DNA of 20,147 bases from assembly GCA_027064265.1 (NCBI GenBank), contig JAMOQA010000083.1, positions 1-20,147 on the forward strand, read 5' to 3'. This DNA comes from Acidobacteriota bacterium. Lineage in GTDB: Bacteria; Acidobacteriota; Polarisedimenticolia; J045. A program made the position numbers and the translations under genes. Positions 14,742 to 20,147 of the stretch are shown in pieces (positions within the stretch are counted from its first letter, which is position 1; each line of letters begins with the position of its first letter). The notes under the pieces are model-generated. The model ran no database searches, was not told the origin of the DNA, and saw only the letters and a program-made list of their open reading frames with translations.

Positions 14742-14755
14742 GGATGATAGCATCC
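14742..14755. promoter_or_regulatory. Palindromic bidirectional -10 region, asd operon / HAD gene
   Basis: GGATGATAGCATCC is an inverted repeat (GGATG and CATCC around ATAG) in the middle of a 66-base divergent gap. On the minus strand it reads TGC-TATCAT (14752 to 14744), an extended -10 with five of six consensus bases, leaving a leader of about 43 bases before asd. On the plus strand it reads TGA-TAGCAT (14745 to 14753), also an extended -10, whose transcript would start at about the A of ATG 14761. No -35 boxes are visible. Confidence 0.5.
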
Positions 14756-14760
14756 GCCCC

Positions 14761-15423
14761 ATGGCACGGTACGAAGCGGTGATCTTCGACCTGGACGGCA
14801 CCCTGGTCGATTCCTACGAGCCGATCACGGTCTCCCTCAACGCCGCCCGCGCGCACTTCGGGCTGCCGCCGGTCTCCGTGGAACAGGTGCGGCGCGAGGT
14901 CGGTCACGGCCTCGAGGCGCTGGTCGCCCTCCACCTGGGGAACGAGCGGGTGGACGAAGGGGTCCGGGTCTTCCGGGAGACCTACGCCCGGGTCTTCCGG
15001 GAGGGAATGCGCCCGATCCCCGGGGCGGTGGAGGCCGCGCGGGAACTCGCTCGCCGGGGACTCCGGCTCGCCGTCTGCTCCAACAAGCCGTCCCGCTTCG
15101 GCCGGCCGATCCTCGAGTCGGTCGGCCTCGGTCCCGACGTGATCCCGGTGGTCCTCGGGCCCGAGGACGGCGTCCCGACCAAGCCCGAGCCGCCGATGCT
15201 GCGCCGCGCCATGGAACTGCTCGGGGTCGCCCCGGAACACACGGTCTACGTGGGAGACATGCCCCTCGACGTGGAGTCCGCCCGCCGGGCCGGGGTCGAC
15301 CACTTCCTGGTCCCCACCGGGAGCGCCACCCTCGAACAGCTGGTCGCCACCCCGGGGGCGCGAATCGTCCCGAACCATGACGAACTGGTAAGGCAGATCG
15401 CGGACCCCTGGCCGGGCGCTTGA
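14761..15423 (+). CDS. HAD-superfamily phosphatase, phosphoglycolate phosphatase-like
   Basis: A 220-residue HAD hydrolase. Motif I is DLDGT with Asp10 and Asp12, the helical cap follows (about 17-80), motif II is around CSNKP, and motif IV is VGDMPLDVESARRAG. The cap type and the order VIFDLDGTLVDS...YVGDMPLD match the Gph/PGP subgroup that removes 2-phosphoglycolate, but related beta-phosphoglucomutase or pyrophosphatase roles cannot be excluded. No Shine-Dalgarno precedes ATG 14761, while an extended -10 box ends seven bases upstream, so the message may be leaderless. The stop codon overlaps the TTGACA of the next gene's promoter. Confidence 0.88.
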   Translation: MARYEAVIFDLDGTLVDSYEPITVSLNAARAHFGLPPVSVEQVRREVGHGLEALVALHLGNERVDEGVRVFRETYARVFREGMRPIPGAVEAARELARRGLRLAVCSNKPSRFGRPILESVGLGPDVIPVVLGPEDGVPTKPEPPMLRRAMELLGVAPEHTVYVGDMPLDVESARRAGVDHFLVPTGSATLEQLVATPGARIVPNHDELVRQIADPWPGA

Positions 15424-15466
15424 CACCGGGTTCCCCGCGCGGTTCACTGGTTGGTGACTGGTCACC
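15420..15466 (+). promoter_or_regulatory. Promoter and candidate operator of the small secreted protein gene
   Basis: A perfect -35 hexamer TTGACA (15420-15425) overlaps the HAD stop codon. Seventeen bases later TTCACT (15443-15448) can serve as a weak -10. Immediately after lies ACTGGT repeated 11 bases apart (15446-15451, 15457-15462), the second copy inside a perfect palindrome GGTGAC/TG/GTCACC (15453-15466). Sites at one helical turn downstream of a promoter suggest a repressor operator; this is inference. Confidence 0.5.
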
Positions 15467-15489
15467 CCGCAGCCTGAAAGGAGGCCGCC

Positions 15490-15915
15490 ATGAAGACCAG
15501 CATCACCTGGTGCCTCGCGATCCTCGGGATCGCCCTCCTGGCCGCGTCCCTGCCGGCGCTCGCGGATCCTCCCCCCGAGCAGCCGGGCATCCTCGACGTG
15601 GACGTGGACTTCGGGCCGGCGGGGTTCGCCCACTACGCGGTGATCGAGCTCACCGACCTCCACCGGAACCCGCTCCCGCCCAACATGCCGATCGTGCAGC
15701 CGTTCGACCCCGGTGACGGGGGGAACCGGCACCTGCAGAGCACGACGGCGGCGGCGGCGAGCCACGGCAAGGCCATGGGCATCGCCTCCGCCGGTATCGG
15801 CGGCGGCGGGATCCTCGTCTCCATGGCCAGCGCGGCGGACATGCCGCCGCGCCGGGTGGAGGCCCCCCAGCTCCGGAGCGAGCTGGAGGCGGTGCGCAGG
15901 GCCCTCGGGCTCTAG
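15490..15915 (+). CDS. Small secreted protein of unknown function
   Basis: A 141-residue protein with a clear Sec signal peptide (Lys2, hydrophobic core 8-21, cleavage after ALA at 25, mature start DPPPEQ). The mature part is about 116 residues: a proline-rich acidic N-terminus (GILDVDVDFGPAGFAHYAVIELTDLH), then a glycine/alanine-rich hydrophobic stretch GIASAGIGGGGILVSMASA around 97-115 that could insert in or lie on a membrane, then a short charged helix (ELEAVRRALGL). AAAGGAGG seven bases before ATG 15490 is the best ribosome site in the window. It has its own promoter and terminator, so it is a single-gene unit. I do not recognise the family. Confidence 0.8.
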   Translation: MKTSITWCLAILGIALLAASLPALADPPPEQPGILDVDVDFGPAGFAHYAVIELTDLHRNPLPPNMPIVQPFDPGDGGNRHLQSTTAAAASHGKAMGIASAGIGGGGILVSMASAADMPPRRVEAPQLRSELEAVRRALGL

Positions 15916-15938
15916 CCGATCATCGCGCGGGGGAGACC

Positions 15939-15975
15939 GGGGCGCGGGCGGGGGCCCGCGCCCCACTTCTTTTCT
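15939..15975 (+). terminator. Intrinsic terminator after the small secreted protein gene
   Basis: A perfect 11-bp stem GGGGCGCGGGC (15939-15949) and GCCCGCGCCCC (15954-15964) with a GGGG loop is followed by ACTTCTTTTCTTG, the only T-rich tail seen after a hairpin in this window. The T-run is on the plus side only, so it works best for the plus-strand gene, although the stem also sits just past the end of the convergent minus-strand gene. Confidence 0.85.
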
Positions 15976-15985
15976 TGCCCCCCGT

Positions 15986-18421
15986 TCAGCGCCGCCGGCG
16001 CGGACGCCAGCGAAGGGACGAGCCGACGAGCTTCCGCCACTCCCTCGAGCGGGCGGCCGGTACCCGGTCGCCGCCCTCGAACACGAGCAGGAAGGCCGAC
16101 TGCGTCGCCGGGTCCGGCGGCAGGACGAGCCAGGCCGCGCGCCCCGCGCCGGGCCACGCGGCGCCCAGCACCCGCGCGCCGCGCCGCTTCCGGACGAGGG
16201 TCCAGCCCCCCGGGGGCGCACCGCCGACGCGAAGTTCCGCGAGGCGGCGCCGGGAGGCCTCGTCCGCGGCGGGCGAGGGGGCGAGGCGGTCGATGCGGAG
16301 CATCGCCCCCTCCCGGCCCCGGGCGATCACCGGGAAGCCGTCCGGCGACGACGCCCGCATGCTCGCCCGGAATCCCCGGGGCAGGGCGACCTCGAGGGGA
16401 CCGACGACCAGGATTCCCTCGCGGGGATCCGCCCGGTCGTCCCGCCCGCCGGTGGGAAGGAACCGGATCCGCCACCGGGCGGCCAGGTCCACCGGCGGCC
16501 GGGGTCCCGGGTTGTCCGGGGGCCGCAGCGTCACCGGGATCCACAGCAGGGAGAGGCTCCGTTCTCCCTCCACCACCGGTTCCTCGACGATCGCCAGGTC
16601 GTCCCCGACCCGGACCCAGGCGACGAACCAGGTCCCGGGAAAGGCATCCCCCGCGAAACGGGCCACCCGGCCCCCGGTCCCCGTCCGGGCGGTCCGGAGC
16701 GCCGAGCCCAGGTCGGCGGCCCCGAGGAGCCGGGCGCCGGGATCCTGGGAAGGAACCATGAGGGACGGATCCTCCGTCGCCGCGGCGACCCGGGCCCCCT
16801 CCCCGAGGCGCACGTCCACGTGCCCGGCCCATCCCTCCGTCCCGAGGACGACCGACCGTCCCTCCAGGTCGACGAATCGTCCCCGGAACCAGAGGACGGT
16901 GAACGGGCCGCAGCGCTCGTCCCGGAACGTCCCGGAAACGGACCCGGCAACGATTCCCGGGGGCAGGTCGACCACGAGGCGCGACCCCGCGGGGAAGGTG
17001 CGCCACGGGTCCTCCTCCTCCCGGAACGGCCGCAGGGGGCGCCAGGCGGCCGGATGGGGCCAGCGCCACGGGACGTCCTCGTCGGCTTCCCCCGCCCAGG
17101 CGGAGAGCCGCTCGGCGGGAACGAACTCGATCCCGGCGAGGAGGTCGGCGATCGCCTGCCGGGCAGCGGCGAGACCCGCGGGGCCGAGACCGGCGTCTCC
17201 GGGCAGGGCCAGGACCGCCACCCCGCCCCGGCCGGGACCCGGGGAGAGGATCCTCGCCTCCAGCGTGTCACGACCCGCCGGCCCCAGGTCGACCTCCAGG
17301 TGGGCGAGCCGGCAACGAAGCGGCGTCTTCCCCTCCCCCGGGCAGGGACCCGGCTCTCCCGCCGGCACGGCGGCCAGCTCGGGAAGCCGGGCCGCCAGTG
17401 CCACCGCGGGGTCCTCGCCCTCTCGCGGGACCCAGGGCCAGAACGCCACCTGGGTATCCCCCGGGAAGCGGCGCAGGACCAGGATCGGCCTCCCGGGTCC
17501 CTCGCCGGGCCGGACCGGCGTCCAGCCGTCGGGGAGCCGCACCCGGCCGAAGGGTGCGTCGACCACCGGATGTTCCCCCGCGCCCAGGAGGCGCGGCAGT
17601 TCCCGCCGGACCTCGGCCGGGGCCATGCCCCGCAGCAGCAGCACCTCGGCGATCCGCGCGAGTCCCGCGACCTGGTCCTCGCCGGAGAGCCCCGCCCGGG
17701 GCGCGAGTTCCGCGGCGATCTCCCGGGCCCGGGGCGCGACCTCCGCGAGCCACGTCTCCAGCTCGGCTCCGCGCTTCCGGGCCGCCTCGTCGCCCAGCTC
17801 GGCGAGGAGGTCCCGGGCAACCCGGACGAGCCCGGCCGCCGCCAGGTCCTCCGCCGCCTCGCGGAGGATCGCCGCCCGGTCCCCTCCCGCCTCGAGGGCC
17901 CGGAACTCCAGGAACGCGGCGAGCAACCGGTCCCCGGCCTCCCGGCGGAGGGCGGCGGCCCGGCGCCACGCCGCCGGGTCGTCCTGCCGGGACGGGATCT
18001 CCGCCTCGGCCCGTTCCGCCGGGCCGAGCCGATCGAGTTCCCCGGGACAGTCCAGGCGCGCCGCGAGACGCAGGTTCGTCGCCGCCATCACCTCGGCCGG
18101 GTCGAGGATCCGGGCGACCAGCGCGGCGAAGATCGCGTGGCGCTTCCGGCAGGTCTCGATGTCGGCGGCCGCCAGGTCGACCCACGCCGGGACCAGGTTG
18201 GGATCTCGCCGGAGGGCGTCGAGAAACCGCCCCCGGGCGTCCTCCGCCCTTCCCTCGCGGAGGAGGGCGATCCCCTCCCGCAGCGGACCGATGGCGGCGA
18301 CCCGCCCCGGGCGCGGGACCGCGAGCCACGGGGAGGGCCGGGGCGCGGGCAGCTCCTGGGCCGGGACCGGCGTCCCGGCCCCGAGCAGGACGACGGCGAG
18401 GACCGTGGCCAGGATCCTCAG
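15986..18421 (-). CDS. Large exported protein of unknown function, probable CTG start
   Basis: The open frame continues upstream of its first ATG/GTG (18088/18091) for 110 more codons without a stop. Those codons encode a clean Sec signal peptide, MRILATVLAVVLLGAGTPVPA then QE, followed by a TPR-like helical pair at about 45-84 (REGIALLREGRAEDARGRFLDALRRDPN). The only start-like codon before the signal peptide is CTG 18421, which overlaps the upstream stop as CTGA and has GGAGGAGGG a few bases upstream. The 811-residue product then has a helical Ala/Arg/Glu-rich part to about 330 and a beta-rich part with paired blocks, ending RWRPRRRR. I recognise no catalytic motif. It is translationally coupled to the kinase-fusion gene. 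Confidence 0.75.
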   Translation of the reverse strand: MRILATVLAVVLLGAGTPVPAQELPAPRPSPWLAVPRPGRVAAIGPLREGIALLREGRAEDARGRFLDALRRDPNLVPAWVDLAAADIETCRKRHAIFAALVARILDPAEVMAATNLRLAARLDCPGELDRLGPAERAEAEIPSRQDDPAAWRRAAALRREAGDRLLAAFLEFRALEAGGDRAAILREAAEDLAAAGLVRVARDLLAELGDEAARKRGAELETWLAEVAPRAREIAAELAPRAGLSGEDQVAGLARIAEVLLLRGMAPAEVRRELPRLLGAGEHPVVDAPFGRVRLPDGWTPVRPGEGPGRPILVLRRFPGDTQVAFWPWVPREGEDPAVALAARLPELAAVPAGEPGPCPGEGKTPLRCRLAHLEVDLGPAGRDTLEARILSPGPGRGGVAVLALPGDAGLGPAGLAAARQAIADLLAGIEFVPAERLSAWAGEADEDVPWRWPHPAAWRPLRPFREEEDPWRTFPAGSRLVVDLPPGIVAGSVSGTFRDERCGPFTVLWFRGRFVDLEGRSVVLGTEGWAGHVDVRLGEGARVAAATEDPSLMVPSQDPGARLLGAADLGSALRTARTGTGGRVARFAGDAFPGTWFVAWVRVGDDLAIVEEPVVEGERSLSLLWIPVTLRPPDNPGPRPPVDLAARWRIRFLPTGGRDDRADPREGILVVGPLEVALPRGFRASMRASSPDGFPVIARGREGAMLRIDRLAPSPAADEASRRRLAELRVGGAPPGGWTLVRKRRGARVLGAAWPGAGRAAWLVLPPDPATQSAFLLVFEGGDRVPAARSREWRKLVGSSLRWRPRRRR

Positions 18422-20019
18422 GAACCCTCCTCCCCGTCGAGCGGCGCGCGGAGGCGGGCGAGGAGCCGCTCCGCGACCGTCCCGGGCTCCCCCTCGGTGT
18501 CGAGCCGCAGGATCTCCGTCGCCGGCAACTCCTCCGGCGGTTCCTCCGTCTCCTTCATCCGGCGCCAGACCTCCTCGTCGCCGTCGGAGACGCCGGGTTC
18601 CCGGGCCCGCAGCCGGGCGAGCACCACGTCGTCCGGCGCCTCGAGCCGGACGAAGAGGAACGGGACGCCGTGCTCCCCGGCGACCCGGCGCAGCTCCTCC
18701 CGCTGCCAGCGCGCGGTGAAGGTGCCCACCGCCAGGGCGGACTCACCGGCGTCGAGGCGATCTCCCGCCTCCCGGGCGAGGGCGAGGTACGTGGCCCGGG
18801 TCATCTCGGGGGTGTAGATCCCCTCCCCCGGCGCCGCCGGGGCCGGCGCCTCCGGGTCGAGGCCGGCGAGATGCTTGCGGATCCGATCGGTCTCGAGGGG
18901 GACGAGGCCCGCCCGCTCCCGCAGCTCCTCCGCAACCCGGCTCTTGCCGACGCCGGTGAGGCCGGCGAGGACGACCAGGGTCGGCGGATGGAGGCCCCGG
19001 GTCTTCGCCTCGGCGAGGGCGAAGAGCGTCCTCGCGGCGCGGGCGTTCGTCTCCCGGACCCGCGGGTCGACCTCGTCGGCGGACGCCGTCAGGGCCGACA
19101 CCTTGGCCCGGACCATCGCCCGGTAGGCCTGGTAGAACGGCAACAGCGCCTCGAGGTGGCGGTCCTCCGCCTGGTCCAGGTAGGCGCGGACGAACGCCCG
19201 GGCCAGGTCCGGGTGTCCCCGCCACTCGAGGTCCATCGCGAGGAACGCCACCTCGGAGGCGACGTCACCGCAGCGGTAGGCCGGGGAGAACTCGATGCAG
19301 TCGTAGATCACCGGCCGGCCGTCCGGCAGGAGGCAGATGTTCGGCGAGTGGAGGTCGCCGTGGCCGTCCCGGATCCGGCCGTGCCGGACACGGTGGTCGA
19401 AGAGGCGCCCCCGGGACTCCAGGAACCCGGCGGTGCGCCGCCGCATCGCCCCGTGCAGGTCCGGGTCGAAGAACGCCCCCCGGAACCCCTCCGTCTGGTC
19501 GAAGTTCTCGAGGGCGAGGCGGCCCGCCGCCTCCCTCGTGCCGTGCTCGTCGACCCCGGGCCCGGTGGCGGCCCGTGCGTGGAACGCGGCGACCTGCCGG
19601 CCGATCCGCTCGACGTCGGCGGCCTCGACCTTCCCCTCGGCGAGGAGCCGGTCCATCATCCGGTCCCGGGGCAGCCGCACCATCGCGACCAGCAGCTCGT
19701 CCGCTTCGCCCGGTTCCTCGACCGGTTCTCCCACCTCGACGCCGCCGTCCTCCCGGAACCGGACCGGGGAGAGTCCCAGGTAGATGTCGGGGGCGAGCCG
19801 CCGGTTCAGGCGCAGCTCCTCCCGGGCGAAGTGGGCGCGCTTCTCCCGGGTCGAGAAGTCGAGGAACCCGAAGTCGACCGGCTTCTTGAGCTTGAACGCC
19901 CGGTCCCCCGCGAGGAAGACGGCACTGATGTGGGTCTGGACGACCTCGGGTGTCTCCGCTCCTCCCCCGGGCAGGACCCCGGGCCGGGCCAGGGCCTCGA
20001 TCAGCTGCTCGATGGTCAT
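18418..20019 (-). CDS. Fusion of APH-like kinase domain and P-loop (AAA/zeta-like) kinase domain
   Basis: A 533-residue two-domain protein. The N-terminal ~320 residues have an aminoglycoside/choline-phosphotransferase fold: KLKKPVDFGFLDFST, LVAMVRLP, then the catalytic loop HGDLHSPN at 220-227 and the metal site YDCIEFS just after. The C-terminal domain opens with Walker A GLTGVGKS at 353-360, followed by LETDRIRKHLAG and VGTFTARWQREELRR, like small-molecule P-loop kinases. This pairing is known as a conserved bacterial protein usually annotated bifunctional aminoglycoside phosphotransferase/ATP-binding protein; its substrate is unknown, and drug resistance should not be assumed. ATG 20019 has GGGAGGAG upstream and overlaps the preceding stop (ATGA). 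The stop overlaps the CTG start of the exported-protein gene. Confidence 0.88.
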   Translation of the reverse strand: MTIEQLIEALARPGVLPGGGAETPEVVQTHISAVFLAGDRAFKLKKPVDFGFLDFSTREKRAHFAREELRLNRRLAPDIYLGLSPVRFREDGGVEVGEPVEEPGEADELLVAMVRLPRDRMMDRLLAEGKVEAADVERIGRQVAAFHARAATGPGVDEHGTREAAGRLALENFDQTEGFRGAFFDPDLHGAMRRRTAGFLESRGRLFDHRVRHGRIRDGHGDLHSPNICLLPDGRPVIYDCIEFSPAYRCGDVASEVAFLAMDLEWRGHPDLARAFVRAYLDQAEDRHLEALLPFYQAYRAMVRAKVSALTASADEVDPRVRETNARAARTLFALAEAKTRGLHPPTLVVLAGLTGVGKSRVAEELRERAGLVPLETDRIRKHLAGLDPEAPAPAAPGEGIYTPEMTRATYLALAREAGDRLDAGESALAVGTFTARWQREELRRVAGEHGVPFLFVRLEAPDDVVLARLRAREPGVSDGDEEVWRRMKETEEPPEELPATEILRLDTEGEPGTVAERLLARLRAPLDGEEGS

Positions 20020-20147
20020 CCCCTCTCCTCCCGGTGGGCCGAGGGGAGGCCCTCCCCCACCGGCGGTTCGTTGAGCACCTGCCGCACCGCCTCGACCACG
20101 CCGGGAACCAGCTCCGAGCGGGCGGCCATCAGGCCCGCCAGGTTCCG
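20016..20147 (-). CDS. 3' end of an unrecognised gene (5' part outside window)
   Basis: Forty-three codons in frame to the window edge end at TGA 20016-20018, overlapping the kinase-fusion start as ATGA. The visible tail is amphipathic helix (LAGLMAARSELVPGVVEAVRQVL) followed by a charged, proline-containing end. The same GC-rich third-position bias as the neighbours and the 4-base coupling support a real gene and an operon of at least three genes. The fragment is too short for me to name a family. Confidence 0.6.
   Translation of the reverse strand, partial: RNLAGLMAARSELVPGVVEAVRQVLNEPPVGEGLPSAHREERG

Noticed and set aside
14695..14760. A lysine riboswitch or attenuator before the asd operon
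   Set aside because: The gap is 66 bases, too short for the lysine riboswitch, and no leader-peptide/terminator arrangement is visible.
12298..14767. A lysC frame reaching 14767, and an asd frame reaching 16221
   Set aside because: The extra parts overlie asd and the HAD gene with shadow translations. GTGA coupling and family openings fix the starts at 13639 and 14694.
15975..18719. Long plus-strand frames opposite the 811-residue gene and the kinase fusion
   Set aside because: They are Arg/Ser/Ala-rich antisense shadows. The minus strand carries a signal peptide, coupled starts and clear kinase motifs.
18418..20019. A true aminoglycoside resistance gene
   Set aside because: The APH-like fold is shared with many small-molecule kinases, and the fusion with a P-loop kinase in a chromosomal operon, without mobile-element context, does not indicate drug resistance.

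Overview
The window is about 20 kb of very GC-rich bacterial DNA carrying only chromosomal housekeeping and core metabolic genes. There is no phage, transposase, CRISPR array, tRNA or rRNA that I can see. Lipoprotein signals, a phosphatidylethanolamine N-methyltransferase-like enzyme and the succinylase branch of diaminopimelate synthesis suggest a Gram-negative-type cell. Class I lysyl-tRNA synthetase and an archaeal/fungal-type aspartate-semialdehyde dehydrogenase argue against a standard gammaproteobacterium. The phylum cannot be fixed from the sequence alone.

Left part (1-4.8 kb): the N-terminal three quarters of class I fructose-1,6-bisphosphatase (minus strand) diverges from class I lysS. 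uvrB follows lysS after a 108-base gap packed with hairpins. After uvrB comes a 329-base gap with a 114-bp direct repeat (two copies plus a 30-base stub), itself a string of short hairpins.

Centre-left (4.8-8.7 kb): a minus-strand pair, a K+ channel with cytoplasmic RCK domain and a PmtA-like methyltransferase, diverges from a plus-strand pair, the Mrp/ApbC iron-sulfur carrier ATPase and a HEAT-repeat lipoprotein. Each pair is joined by a 4-base start/stop overlap.

Centre (8.65-14.7 kb): one six-gene minus-strand operon, asd-lysC-dapB-dapA-dapD-aminotransferase, with every junction overlapping by 4 or 11 bases. It takes aspartyl phosphate formation through to N-succinyl-diaminopimelate, supplying lysine and peptidoglycan precursor. 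dapE, dapF and lysA are not here. The operon diverges from a HAD phosphatase across 66 bases whose centre is a palindrome that can be read as a -10 box in both directions.

Right part (15.4-20.1 kb): a small secreted protein of unknown function has its own promoter, a candidate operator and an intrinsic terminator. Converging on it is a minus-strand operon: the 3' end of an unrecognised gene, an APH-like/P-loop kinase fusion, and an 811-residue exported protein of unknown function that appears to start at CTG.

The features most worth a second look are the two related hairpin-string intergenic elements, the symmetric divergent promoters, the CTG start and the two unknown exported proteins. I did not find a convincing new multi-gene system.
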